Shown here in pieces: positions 18,401 through 27,900 of a DNA stretch of 64,000 bases. The stretch covers positions 1 to 64,000 of the forward strand of contig NZ_CP097151.1 in the NCBI RefSeq assembly GCF_023370075.1, given 5' to 3'. Each line of letters begins with the position of its first letter. Position 1 is the first letter of the stretch. Source of the DNA: Deinococcus sp. QL22 (GTDB lineage Bacteria; Deinococcota; Deinococci; Deinococcales; Deinococcaceae). The notes under the pieces are model-generated. The model did not search any database. It was given only the letters and a program-made list of their open reading frames with translations, and was not told the origin of the DNA. Both the position numbers and the translations under genes were made by a program.

Positions 18401-18675
18401 AGATCGCTGGCTTCCAGAAAGCGGGCGAACAACATGGCGTGCCACTGCTCGTAGGCGCACTCGCGGGTCAGGGCGTCGCGGCTGCCCAGTTGGCTCTGTT
18501 TTGCCAGCAGCATCTCCCGTAGCGTCAACTCGTCTGAGGTCAGGTAGCTGGGCGCGGTGGGGCCGTCCCCAATCAATCGGGCCAGGGCAGCGGCGGCGGC
18601 AGACTCGGCAGTCTCCCGCGCCTCGATGACTTTCTTTTCCAGAATCTTGCGCAGGGGGGTTTCAAGGGCAGGCAT
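15493..18675 (-). CDS. pglX: BREX-1 adenine-specific DNA methyltransferase PglX
   Basis: PglX methylates adenine N6 in a short non-palindromic site on host DNA and is needed for phage exclusion. This 1060-aa protein has SAM-binding motif I as DPCCGSGHF (D267) and catalytic motif IV as NVPY (452-455), a variant of NPPY that I do not treat as a defect. The start ATG at 18675 has GGAG five bases upstream. It lies 63 bp after brxC and overlaps the DarT fusion gene by 4 nt, so toxin synthesis may depend on pglX translation. About 16440-17100 (roughly residues 525-745) is visibly richer in A and T than the rest; this is the likely target-recognition region, often acquired by recombination. Confidence 0.92.
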   Translation of the reverse strand: MPALETPLRKILEKKVIEARETAESAAAAALARLIGDGPTAPSYLTSDELTLREMLLAKQSQLGSRDALTRECAYEQWHAMLFARFLEASDLLMHPEHGVSVSMDDLDELAQEEGDADAYAAAARYAARMLPGIFRPTDPLLRVRFAPEYRQKLEALIEGIPKPAFVADDSLGWVYQFWQTARKQQVNASGRKISGADISPVTQLFTEHYMVQFMLHNTIGAWWTARNPNQPLPTDQSYLRLNEDGTPAAGSFPGWPAHTRDLKIIDPCCGSGHFLVAAFALLRRLRMLEENLSEIEAAEAVLRDNLHGLELDPRCTQLAAFNLTLEAWKAGGYRPIPTPQIACSGLSIGAGIDDWLSLADDPNTRNVFRILHEEFRDAPDLGSLINPRQSIQKNLGIFGEQALEGLPEVIDALLTREQAHDPAAAIFGDTVQGVARAARLLGDTYHLVITNVPYLGRGNQGDTLKTFIEQRHAAAKADLATAFVERARAFAKPGGTYSLVTPQNWLFLGSYKKLREVLLKEQQWDWVARLGVKSFSTPMWDFNISFVTLTNQMPLRTHEMMGIDVSEAKTTDGKSEALLIGEILKLGQEGQKGNPDSRVALVEALNIPLLSEYADSYQGIKTGDDARFRFNFWEIENLDGFKFFQSTIDVSKDYGGLESVIKWQSSGREISRLQGMKAWGNLGVSVSQMADLPVAVFLGDLFDSNASPIIPKDRTNLTALYAFLSSDIYRDSVREIDQKLAVANATLVKVPFDLPYWQQVAAEKYPNGLPEPYSNDPTQWLFKGRVTETTQPLHVALARLLGYRWPDQIEDGIVLEPDGILPLPGLRAARPAYERLMDTLASVYGASWNAAKLRELLAQVGAESLEGWLQSGFFEGHTKLFHHRPFLWHIWDGRKDGFGAVVNYHLLDRARLEKLTYTYLGAWIDGQRAASAAGEKGAQERLAAALGLQRKLEAILLGEPPYDIYVRWKDLAGQPQGWNPDLNDGVRLNIRPFVEAGVLRGKVNVKWGKDRGNDPGKQDFGEKGPQTDIEKHLSNERHNDLHFTLAEKAEAGKTEIGQA

Positions 18676-18738
18676 AGGTACTCCAAAAGATGGGAAAGGG
18701 GCGGAGATAAACAGTAAATAGCAACTGGAAAGCGGAGC

Positions 18739-21700
18739 CTATTCCCCCTGCACGATCACGGGCTGGCCGCCGTCCACGATCTTCAGCAGTTGCGTCCGCA
18801 GGGCATTCACATAGGCGTCCACGTCGCCTGTGGTTTTGAGGGTCGCACTGGGAGGACGCAGCCATTTCGCAGCGGGTTCCAGGCTTTTCAGGAACGCTTG
18901 CCGCACCCGGTCTACCCGGCTGGGCACCAATTCGGTGGCGTCTTGCCATGCTTTCAGGCTTTGCTGCTCCAGGGCACTGACAATCTCGTTGATGCCGCCC
19001 AGCTTGTCCTCGGTCGGCGCAGTCAGACTCTCTCGGCGCAGCCAGGTGGACTGCTCGGAAGCGGTCAGGGCGGTCCACTGAGGCAGTGTATCGAGGCCCT
19101 GCACACTGCTGGTGTAGGCCGCAGCGTAGGCGGCCCGGGCCGCTTGCAGGTCGCTGCGGAGGCTGTTCATCAGGGCGGTTCGCAGCGGCTCCATCGGGTC
19201 GGGTTCGGCCAGCAGCAGGCGGCCTGCTTTAATTGCCCCGGCTTGGCCTCTTAAGTCAGTGTCGGAGGTGTGGCGCAGCAGCGTCTGAAGCTTTTGCCAG
19301 TGGTCCAGCCGCTTCTTGATCAGTTCGGCGCGGTCGTCGGCGGCCTTACGAAGGGCCAACAGCTCAGGATTGGCCTGGGCCAATTGCAACAGCAGTTCCG
19401 GCCCGGCGAGGCCCTGCAAGCCCAGCAAAGGAGCATTCCCCAAGCGCTCAGGGAGGGGCGCGTCTCCCCCTGAAGCATTGATTTTCTCGTTCAGCAGTTT
19501 GAGGTAGGCCGAGGCTTGCGCGGCTTCCTGCCCGGCGTCCCCTTTCAGACCAATGTCCTGGTACAGCTTGCGAACCATCAGGAGTTGCCCTTTGGTCAGC
19601 GTGACGTTCTCCAGCCGGAATTCAGCCTTACTGAGCGTAGAGGCGTCCAGTTGCTTGGCCTGCACGGGCGAGCCGTTCACCGTGGCCCGCAGATGTCCAG
19701 TCAGGGTCAGCAGGGTCAGGGCGGTGTCTACGGCGTCTTGCGGCCAGCCTGTGGGGACGCCCGTCAACAGTTTGCGCAGGTCGCTTCCCTTTTTTCCGGC
19801 CCCGATTTCGCCCTGCACGGCCCGTACCACGGGATGTTTCAGGAGGTCATCGTGAAAGCCTACGGCTTCCAGAGCACTGTGGTTCTCCAGCCGGGCCTGC
19901 TTGTACGCCGCTTCCCAGCGGGCATGATCGCCGTCGCCAAAGCGGGGGTAGAGACGCGACACCGCAGATTGCAAGGCCGTGGACAGCGCCGCACGGAGGT
20001 TGCCGTCCAGTTCCTGTCCGCCGGCCTGAAAGACCTGTGCCCCGTCCACCGCCTGCGCGATCAGCCGCTCTACTTCAGCCAGCGCGATGTTGCGGCGCGT
20101 TTGCATGGCCGAGCGGGCCTCCTGGGATTCCAGGGTACTGGCCGTGGGCCGGGCCGTCAGCACTTCCCCGGTCGCCAGCCAAGTCGTCAACTGTTCTTTG
20201 AACTCGGCGCGTTTAGGTTCAGGAATGTACACGTACACGGTGGATGCGTCGCTCCCGGCGGCTAGAGCGTCGTCCCGCACCTCCTGCACCGAATCGTTCC
20301 AGCCGGGGCGCACCCACACGGGCACGTTGCCGCTACTGATAGGTGCGGTGTAAGTGACCTCAGCCTTTCGGGGAGTTTTGCTGACACCTTGACTGATCGT
20401 CAGTTGCCCTTTGGTCACGGTCTCTAAAGCACGGCGGAGCAAAGCGTCCCGCTCTTGAACCTGCCTGACTTCATCGTCTTGCAGGGCATTGAAGGCGCTG
20501 CGGTAGCTGCTTTCCCACTCGCCGCCCTCTTTGGTTTGCAGGCGGTATTCCGATCCGGTCTGCATCACTGTGCCTGCATTGATCATGTCTTTCAGCAAGT
20601 CAGGCAAGCGGGCCCGCAGGCCGCCGCTCCCAGCGCCCAAATCCTCAATCAGCAGGTCGGCGAGGGTCGCCTCGGTGGCCCGCACACCTAACCGGGAGTC
20701 AATCTTAGACAGAATAAACAGCAGTTGGGCCACCCGTTGGCGCAGCCGTCCCGCCTCGGTGTTGTCGTCCAGCCGCTCAATCAGGGTGTAGGTATCGTCC
20801 AGCAGCACAGACGTGGAGCGCAGATGCCCCGCCAGCGGGCGATACACAAAATCTGCGCCCACCACATGCCCCACGGCCTGGTTCGCAACCTGCTGGGTCG
20901 CCTCGTGCGTAATCCGCAGCTGGCTGCGCAGCTGCCCGGTGCTTCCCGCCCGGTCAATGGCCCGCAGGAACTCCTCCCAGAGGCGGCGGCGGGTGGGCAG
21001 GATCGGATAGTCCTGCGTCAGTACGGCCTGGTCGCTGCCTTGCGGAGCCAGTTTGGTGCCTGGCAGATGCCGCGCAATCTCCCCACTCGCCCGTTCCAGC
21101 GCCTGGGTGATTTCCGGCAAATGTGCGGGGTCTTTTCGTAAAATGACCTTGCGCACCACCTGATCCACGTCCGTGCTACTCAGCTCGATGCCGATTGGGA
21201 AGCGGTCTTTGATCTTGGCGAGCTGCGGCGTGGCCCCCATCGCCGACTGCCCAGTGGCGATCAGGATCAGGCGGCCCCCAAAGCGCTTGGTGACGGTTTC
21301 AGCGAGGCGGGCCACCTGATCCACGCGCTCCCGGCTGTCCCCGATGTACTGCTGAACTTCATCAAGGATGACCAATGTGCAAGGCAACTTGCCCGGCTTC
21401 TGACTCTGAAGGGCCATCAATTCTTCGGCCACGCTGACCAGTTCGTCTTCGCTGATGTCGTCGGTTTTCCGGAATTGCAGGCGCAGCAGTTCCCGGACAG
21501 TGGCGTCGTCCTGATACCCCGGGACGTGCAGCCGAATGGCCGCGGCCAAGGGTTGCGACAGGTACATGTTGCCCAGCGCAAAGCGCCAAGTTTCGCTGGA
21601 GGCTTCCACTGCGGCTTTCACAGCCTCATAGGCACCCTTTTGCATCAGCCACATCACCAGGCGGCCCTGCTGGTACTCAGCGGGCAGGCCAGCGGCACGC

Positions 21701-22188
21701 AGCAAAATTCGGGCAAAGGCCAGCCGCACCGCGCCCTCGACCTCGGCCCCCAAGGTGCCAGACGCGGCCCAGAGCCCTCCTTCCCGCCGTCCGGTGGTCG
21801 TCAGCTCACGCAGCAGGACACTGACCTCATCGGGCACCGTGACGAGTTCGCGGGCCGTGCTGCCGTCTGGAAAGCGGGTGTCAGCCCAGAGGTGTTCCAG
21901 CACCCGCACGAAATGAGACTTCCCGGAGCCGTAAAAGCCGCTGACCCACCAGCCTGGCTGCTCGGCCTCGTTGACCCGGCCCAGATAGGTTTGAAGCAGC
22001 CGTTTGAGGCCGTCCGCATACTGGCCTTCGCATACGAAGCTCTCCAGTTCCCACCGCAGGACGCTCCATTCTTTGTCGTCGTCTGGTGCTCTCAGCGTGG
22101 TCACGCCGTTGTTGGGAATGATGAAAGTTTGAGGATTGCGGTAGAACACATCGGCATTGGTTAGGTCAGTCGTTCTTACATCAGTCAC
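18739..22188 (-). CDS. brxC: BREX P-loop ATPase BrxC
   Basis: This 1149-aa protein is the large BREX ATPase. The N-terminus has a Walker A in GFYGSGKSH (84-92) directly after PGWWVS, the usual form in BrxC, and TLVILDEVQQYIG supplies a Walker B. The long C-terminal part is helical. Members of this family assemble with BrxB and PglZ in studied systems. The GTG start at 22188 has GGAG about eight bases upstream. It is 27 bp after brxB and in the expected type 1 order. No break is seen. Confidence 0.92.
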   Translation of the reverse strand: MTDVRTTDLTNADVFYRNPQTFIIPNNGVTTLRAPDDDKEWSVLRWELESFVCEGQYADGLKRLLQTYLGRVNEAEQPGWWVSGFYGSGKSHFVRVLEHLWADTRFPDGSTARELVTVPDEVSVLLRELTTTGRREGGLWAASGTLGAEVEGAVRLAFARILLRAAGLPAEYQQGRLVMWLMQKGAYEAVKAAVEASSETWRFALGNMYLSQPLAAAIRLHVPGYQDDATVRELLRLQFRKTDDISEDELVSVAEELMALQSQKPGKLPCTLVILDEVQQYIGDSRERVDQVARLAETVTKRFGGRLILIATGQSAMGATPQLAKIKDRFPIGIELSSTDVDQVVRKVILRKDPAHLPEITQALERASGEIARHLPGTKLAPQGSDQAVLTQDYPILPTRRRLWEEFLRAIDRAGSTGQLRSQLRITHEATQQVANQAVGHVVGADFVYRPLAGHLRSTSVLLDDTYTLIERLDDNTEAGRLRQRVAQLLFILSKIDSRLGVRATEATLADLLIEDLGAGSGGLRARLPDLLKDMINAGTVMQTGSEYRLQTKEGGEWESSYRSAFNALQDDEVRQVQERDALLRRALETVTKGQLTISQGVSKTPRKAEVTYTAPISSGNVPVWVRPGWNDSVQEVRDDALAAGSDASTVYVYIPEPKRAEFKEQLTTWLATGEVLTARPTASTLESQEARSAMQTRRNIALAEVERLIAQAVDGAQVFQAGGQELDGNLRAALSTALQSAVSRLYPRFGDGDHARWEAAYKQARLENHSALEAVGFHDDLLKHPVVRAVQGEIGAGKKGSDLRKLLTGVPTGWPQDAVDTALTLLTLTGHLRATVNGSPVQAKQLDASTLSKAEFRLENVTLTKGQLLMVRKLYQDIGLKGDAGQEAAQASAYLKLLNEKINASGGDAPLPERLGNAPLLGLQGLAGPELLLQLAQANPELLALRKAADDRAELIKKRLDHWQKLQTLLRHTSDTDLRGQAGAIKAGRLLLAEPDPMEPLRTALMNSLRSDLQAARAAYAAAYTSSVQGLDTLPQWTALTASEQSTWLRRESLTAPTEDKLGGINEIVSALEQQSLKAWQDATELVPSRVDRVRQAFLKSLEPAAKWLRPPSATLKTTGDVDAYVNALRTQLLKIVDGGQPVIVQGE

Positions 22189-22215
22189 AGGAACACTCCA
22201 AGGGGAAAGAGCACA

Positions 22216-22749
22216 TCAGGGAACCAGCGCGACAGAGTGGTAGTTCCAGCCGTCACGGGCGTTGAACAGGCGGTAGTTGTGGCCATCCAGCGAGCCGGGG
22301 AAAAACAGCAGCATGCGGCCCTGGAGAGCGGGGGCGGCGCGTTCGATGACTTTCGAAATGCGGGTCAGGCCAAACAGGGCACCGGCACCTGTTACGCCGA
22401 CCACGCTGCGCGGGGGTAGGGCCGTCAATGTGGTTCGCAGCTGTTCGAGCAGTTGCTCCTCGAACTCCGGCAGAGTGGAAGACAGCAGTTCAGGTTCCCG
22501 GAAATAGTCGTCCCGGTAAGGATGGGCATTCATCCACTGCGCGAAGGCGTCTGTCAGGTCGACGTGTGCCCACTGAACCCCAGCGGCCTCCGTCACCAGC
22601 GCAAACTCCGGCAGGGCGGCCCGCATCCGCCTCTCTTCTTCTGGATCATAGACAGCGATCCACACGCGCTCAGTGGCTGATAGGTGCGGAGGCCAGCGCA
22701 ACTCGAGGTGCGAGCGGTACCTCTGCAGCAACTGCTGAGCAGGGCTCAT
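22216..22749 (-). CDS. brxB: BREX protein BrxB (DUF1788)
   Basis: This 177-aa protein matches BrxB in size and pattern (ERVWIAVYDPEEERRMRAAL, then a C-terminal LLFFPGSLDGHNYRLF). BrxB is a small core component without a known enzymatic activity; it helps assemble the PglZ/BrxC complex in studied systems. The start ATG at 22749 overlaps the brxA stop (ATGA). It sits between brxA and brxC as in other type 1 loci. Confidence 0.9.
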   Translation of the reverse strand: MSPAQQLLQRYRSHLELRWPPHLSATERVWIAVYDPEEERRMRAALPEFALVTEAAGVQWAHVDLTDAFAQWMNAHPYRDDYFREPELLSSTLPEFEEQLLEQLRTTLTALPPRSVVGVTGAGALFGLTRISKVIERAAPALQGRMLLFFPGSLDGHNYRLFNARDGWNYHSVALVP

Positions 22750-23552
22750 GCGGGATCTCCGGATGACCGGGCATCCCAGCCGGGAAAGGTGATCTCGACG
22801 ACGTCGGCCAACCGTTTATAGGAGAGCAGCCGTTCCTGTGAGGCGGCGAAGGCCAGCGCGTCCTGCTGCTCTGCATCTAGACCCAGCAGATGGGCCAGTG
22901 GCGTGTCGTAGAGTCCCGCTCCACGCTGGCCCTGCCCATAGGCCGTGTACAGCAACCAGGCGGCGGCTCCCGGTTGCCACTGAACCGCCACGCGCCGCTT
23001 GGGGTTCAGGCCCGCCAGCCAGCCCGCCTGAGTCCAGGACGACAGCAGATTGCTGCTGATGCTTGCCAGAGTCTTTTCGCTGTAGGTCACGTTCAACCGC
23101 ATCAATTCTGTGGCCAAGGCAGGAGCTGTCACCGCCTGCCCTACCAGCTGGGTCATGATCCACGGCGCGCTCAACCGCAACAGGAAATCACGCTCTAGGG
23201 TACGCAGCAGGGCCAGTTGGGGCCGGGCCTCTGGCACTGCTTGCCACAGGTACAGGAAGGCACTCATGACGGCAGAGGTGTCTGACAGGCCATAAAGCCG
23301 GTTAAGGTAGGTCCAGCTTGCCATGCGTGTGCGAACAGTCGGTTTTCCCAACACGTTTCCTTCCACCACAGCACGGCGCATCCCGGAGCTGCCGGCAACT
23401 GCCACGCCGCTGTCTAACACCGTCACAAGGTCACGCAGCATCAGGGTACGTCCGGTGTGTACAGACAGTTGGCCTGCACCCTTCCCACGGCTTTGGCGAG
23501 AAGTCTCGTCTACAACACTGTTCATTGGGCTTAGCATAGCGGAGGCCATCAT
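22746..23552 (-). CDS. brxA: BREX protein BrxA (DUF1819)
   Basis: This 268-aa protein is BrxA by position and by family pattern (a SWTYLNRLYGL stretch, then LRTLERDFLLRLSAPW). Structural work on BrxA describes a NusB-like DNA-binding fold. The ATG at 23552 overlaps the stop of the regulator gene (ATGA), which favours this start over a second ATG nine codons on. It is the first of the core BREX genes in the operon. Confidence 0.88.
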   Translation of the reverse strand: MMASAMLSPMNSVVDETSRQSRGKGAGQLSVHTGRTLMLRDLVTVLDSGVAVAGSSGMRRAVVEGNVLGKPTVRTRMASWTYLNRLYGLSDTSAVMSAFLYLWQAVPEARPQLALLRTLERDFLLRLSAPWIMTQLVGQAVTAPALATELMRLNVTYSEKTLASISSNLLSSWTQAGWLAGLNPKRRVAVQWQPGAAAWLLYTAYGQGQRGAGLYDTPLAHLLGLDAEQQDALAFAASQERLLSYKRLADVVEITFPGWDARSSGDPA

Positions 23553-24502
23553 CCATACAGAGCCCGCCCCTTTCCGTGCGCCTCCGCGACGTGGGCCCGC
23601 AGCTCAGGCGGCCCCAGCACTTCGACCTCACCGCCCCAGCCCAAAATCCACGGCACGAGTTCCTTCCATCCGCCCACCTGCAGGCACACCCGCGTGTGAC
23701 CGCTGCTGAGAACCGCCACCTCGGCGGCTGGCCCCAGGTGCACCTCGCGCACCCGTTCCCGCATCTCCGGCGTGAAAAACAGTTCCACGCGCACCGGGTC
23801 GCCGGTCATGATGCCCCACGCACCCGACAGGTACTTCATCGGGTGGAAATCCTCGGGAATAGAGCACGCGTCGTTGAGCAGCGTCACGTCATGCATGCGG
23901 GCAATGCGGAACACGAAGGGCCGGTCTCCGCCCTTAAGACGGTTCACGCCAATCGCGTAGGCCTGACGGTTCTGTGGATTGAGTTCGATGAAATAGATCA
24001 CCAGCTCCACCTGCGACGCCTTGACCAGCGAGTGGTAGGTGAATTTCAGGACGCGCCCTTCCAGCCAGGCGCGGGCGACCAGTTCGAAGGTGCGCGTCGT
24101 GGCCAGGTCGCTGGAGCCTTTCTTCTGGTGGTAGGCCTCGTTTGCTTGGGCGGCCACGCGCTGGGCTGGGGCAGGCAGCTGTGCGGTCAGCTTTTCCAGC
24201 GCTGTCAGGTAATGTTCGTTGTAGTCAGCGGCATGGTGATAGAGCATCCGCGCCGCCGAGTACACCGCCAGGGCCTCCACCGGATTCAGGGACGTGGGTT
24301 TGACGGGTCGCCTGTATTTCCCGCTAGAGAGCCGCTCGATGTCTCCACTCAGGGAAAGTTCTTCCAGATCACGCTGGATGCTGCGGAGCTTGTTCTCTGG
24401 CAGGCCCAGGCGGCCCGTGAGGTCTCGCGCCGAGCACTCGGCGTGCCCCAGCAGATCCAACACGGCCCGAACGCGCTGCGCTTTTGTTTCCGGGGCACTC
24501 AC
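23549..24502 (-). CDS. brxR: WYL-domain transcription regulator, BrxR-like
   Basis: This 317-aa protein has an N-terminal winged helix-turn-helix (about residues 10-65, with a SARDLTGRLGLPENKLRSIQ stretch), a WYL-type sensor domain (about 140-220, with AYAIGVNRLKGGDRPFVFRI) and a C-terminal WCX-like extension. WYL repressors called BrxR control several BREX loci by binding palindromes in the promoter. Here the gene lies inside the operon, not at its head, with 3 bp to the gene before and a 4-nt overlap with brxA, so it would regulate its own operon. It needs an operator upstream of 31258; see the palindrome at 31331. Confidence 0.85.
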   Translation of the reverse strand: MSAPETKAQRVRAVLDLLGHAECSARDLTGRLGLPENKLRSIQRDLEELSLSGDIERLSSGKYRRPVKPTSLNPVEALAVYSAARMLYHHAADYNEHYLTALEKLTAQLPAPAQRVAAQANEAYHQKKGSSDLATTRTFELVARAWLEGRVLKFTYHSLVKASQVELVIYFIELNPQNRQAYAIGVNRLKGGDRPFVFRIARMHDVTLLNDACSIPEDFHPMKYLSGAWGIMTGDPVRVELFFTPEMRERVREVHLGPAAEVAVLSSGHTRVCLQVGGWKELVPWILGWGGEVEVLGPPELRAHVAEAHGKGRALYG

Positions 24503-24505
24503 GGC

Positions 24506-24940
24506 TCAGTTTTCCAGCTGCGCGCGCATGTGCTCACGGAAGCTGCGAACCACGGCCTGCAGGCCGCCCAGATGCCGGTAAAACACGCCCTGCCAGGTCT
24601 GGTCTTCGGGAAAGTAGGCGGCCACATCGGCCATCACATTGTCTTCGAGTACCAGAATGCGGCCCACCTTCAGGTGGTTGTGAACGTGGGCCGCCGCCTC
24701 ATGAACCCGCACCCGCTCGGCCGCGTCTTCGATGGGCCAGAACGGCAAAAACACCAGTTGGAAGTACTGCGCCTCACCGCTTTGCGCGGCCACGTAGTAC
24801 GCATTCCCCTCGCAGCGGAAGTGCACGTCTCCGTCGTCGTCCATCTTGGGCCGAAAGCCTTCTTCCGAGAGAAATTCAAAGATGGCCTGCGCGTAAGGGG
24901 TTGGGGCAGCAGGGGTTGGGGCAAGTTCGGCATCGGTCAT
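24506..24940 (-). CDS. YbjN/T3SS-chaperone-like protein
   Basis: This 144-aa acidic protein has the alternating alpha-beta pattern of the YbjN / type III secretion chaperone-like fold (FEFLSEEGFRPKMDDDGDVH, then YFQLVFLPFWPI and VGRILVLEDNVMADV). Such proteins are thought to bind peptides or other proteins; no enzyme motif is visible. It sits exactly between addA (4-nt overlap) and the WYL regulator, so it is made with the AddAB-like pair and the BREX core. A role as an adaptor between the two is inference. The fold call is moderate. Confidence 0.6.
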   Translation of the reverse strand: MTDAELAPTPAAPTPYAQAIFEFLSEEGFRPKMDDDGDVHFRCEGNAYYVAAQSGEAQYFQLVFLPFWPIEDAAERVRVHEAAAHVHNHLKVGRILVLEDNVMADVAAYFPEDQTWQGVFYRHLGGLQAVVRSFREHMRAQLEN

Positions 24941-27900
24941 AGGGACTCCTTTGAAAACGGCAGAAGGGGAGCGTCAGAGGCCGCGTCACACACGCCCCGA
25001 AAGGCACACAGGCGGCAAACAGCTGGCCCCGGTGTCGGCGCGAACTCCAATTGGCTCAGGCGGTCGACCGCTTCCTCAATCCCTTCCCATCCACGCTGCA
25101 AATCCTCCGGCGTGAACACATGCAATGTCTGAACCTCAGGCCGCAGGTAGGCCAGAGCGACTTCAGTGGCCCCCAGGTGATGCGCGTAGAGCGCGAGTTG
25201 AGTCAGGTGGTGTTCCGGATGCACCGCCCGGTCGGTCTTGTAGTCCAGTACCAGGCTGCTGGCCGGATCAAAGGCATCCACCGTGCCCTCGAACAGGATA
25301 GAACCGACCTGCACCTGAATGACCTTCTCCCGCTCGTAGGGCAGGGTGTTCACCGCTGCAAAGGTCTCCGAGGCAAAGCCCTGCACACAGGCCACCACCG
25401 TCTGAAGGTCTGGGCCGACCAAGTAAGGAAAGTGCTCGGCCATCTGCGCCGCTGTCCAGCCGTGCTCAAGAGAGCGGTGGACGGCGTCCCCGATTTGCCG
25501 GCCGGCTACCCGGCCCTGCGGATTGCCGGCCTCAGCCTCCCGGCGCTCACTCCAGAGGGCTGCCAGCGGCTGACGGTTTTCCAGATGGCGGTAGGCAAAG
25601 CTGCGCGGGCACTGCCGGTAGGTCGCGAGGCTGGTGGCGGGGAGGCTGCCGGGCAGCATGACGCCAGGGCCGCTGCGCACCTTGAGGGTAGGACGCGCCC
25701 CACCCTGCTCTAGGACGAGAGGCTGCACCGAGGGCACCTCTGCCGCGCTCAGGTAATGCCGCTCCACGCCCGCCTCCGGCAGGTGGCCGGCAAAGGCGGC
25801 GAAGCGTTCCTGAGCTTTTCCTGTTTCGCTGGCCGGGGCGCTCAGGATCAGCAGGTCTGCCGCTCGCGTGAAGGCAACGTAGGCCACCCGCTCGGCTTCG
25901 CTGAGTTCCTGCTCGCGGGCCACTGCCTCCAGCGCGTCCCACTGCGGCAGATCGTCGTCCTGCAGCGGCAGGCGCAGGGCTACACCCAGGCGGGCATCGA
26001 AGCGCACCTTCGGGGGCGGCCCGCCTCCCTGCCGCAGTGCGTCGGCCACGATGACGACTGGGAATTCCAGGCCTTTGCTGCCGTGAATGGTCATCAGCTG
26101 CACAGCGTCCGGGTGGGGGCTGAGGGCTTCAGCCTCCTGCGCCCCCAGGCGCGCGAGGCTGGCGAGGTGATCGGCCACGCCCACCACATCGCGGATCCCC
26201 TGCACGGCCCAGCCCCGCAGCAGGGCCTGAAAGCGGCGAAGATTCTCGACCCGGCGCAGGCCGTCCGGTTGCGCAGCATGCACCAGCAGGGTGCCTGTCC
26301 GGGCGTCCGCTTCAGCCAGCAGCGCCGAGGCACTCAGGCTCACGCTGGCTTCGCGCAGCTCCCGCAGCAGGGTCACGGCAGCCTGCACCTGTGGGCGGCC
26401 ATTGCGGCCCGCCGCGGCCCAGAGGCTCTCCCCTGTCCCTCGCTCCTGGGCGATTTCCAGGAGCACGTCATCAGTCAGGTGCGCGTGTGGGCCACGCAGC
26501 ACGGCGGCCAACGCCACATCGACCGTGGGGTCGGCCACTGCCCCCAACAGGCTCACGGCATCCTGCACTTCAGGGCGGTCATACAGACCCCGGCCGCCGT
26601 ACACCACATAAGGCAGCCCCGCCCGCACGAGCGCGTTTTCGTAGATTTTCAAGTCGGTTCGGGCCCGGAACAGCAGGGCGATGTCCGACAAGCGCAGGGG
26701 CCGCCCCTCTGAACGGCTGCGGTCATGCACCAAGCCGCCCGCCAGCAGCAACGCTTGGATGCGCCCCGCCAGCAGCGTGGCTTCCGCGGCCCGCAGACTG
26801 GCGGTATCCTCCTCTCCGGCCAGGGCATACAGCTCCACACTGGGCGCGTCCTCCCCGAAGGGATGGGCCGTCCGGTGGGCGCTCAGGGCCTCGAAGCGGG
26901 CCGCCGTGGGCCGTGCCAACTCCGGCCCCCCCATCAGGCTGCGGAAGAAAGCATTGACGGTCTCGACCAGGCGGTGATGTGTGCGGAACGACGTGCCCAT
27001 CGGCACGAGTTCCCCGCCGCGTGCCAGCACGTCGGCCTGGGCCGCCCGGAACACGGTCACGTCCGCCCGCCGGAAGGCATAGATGGACTGCTTCTCGTCG
27101 CCCACCACCGTGAGGTTGACCCCCTCTCCGGCCAGTGCCGAAAGAATGCGCCACTGCACCGGGTTGGTGTCCTGCGCCTCATCGAGCAGCAGGTGCGTCC
27201 AGCGCGCAGCGTAATAGGCCCGCACCTGCGGCTGGGCCAGCGCCCGGTCGGCGGAAGTCTCGAGATCGGCAAAAGTCAGGCACTCCTGCTCGGCCTTGAG
27301 TTCAGTCAGGCGGCGGGTGACGTGACTGAAGATGTCTCTCAGCGCCAGCACGGCTGCTCCGTGTGCTACGGCGTCGGGCGTAGCTTCGCCCAACAGGTCG
27401 TCCCGGCCGGCCAGCGCCTTGAGGCTCTGCAGCGCCGCATGCACGGCAACCTTGTCGTCTTTGGCCCAGCCTTTGCCGATGCTGCCTTTGTGTGGAGCGA
27501 GAGCGGTGCGCACACCGTACAGGACGGGAGCGAGAGCAGGGGCAGGCACGGCAGCGGCCAGCACCTCCCGGCGAATTTGCTCCAGGCTGTCGCCTTCTGG
27601 CCCCCGGAGACCGGTCAGCACCTCCAGCGCCGCGTTCCAGTCGGCGGCCACGGTCGGCCACACTCCCAGGGCTCGGGTGGCCGGGTCGAGGGCCGCAGCG
27701 TTCGCGGCCACCTCCAGAGCCTGAGCGGCGGTGGTAGGGTCATCCAGCAGGGTCTCCAGCACGTCGGCACGGATCTTGCTCGGCACCGCCAGCAAGGTGG
27801 CCGCAGGCAGTTCGGCCAGGACGCCAGGCAGATGTTCACCCAACCAGGCCTGGGCCTCCAATTCATCGAGGACTTCGAAGCCCAGGCCTGCTCCACTTTC

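Noticed and set aside
23576..25132. Long plus-strand frames (518 aa here; also 527 aa at 26725 and 508 aa at 28842) opposite the BREX/Add genes
   Set aside because: They are antisense to well-supported genes, have low-complexity H/Q/G/R-rich composition and no domain; typical of GC-rich DNA.
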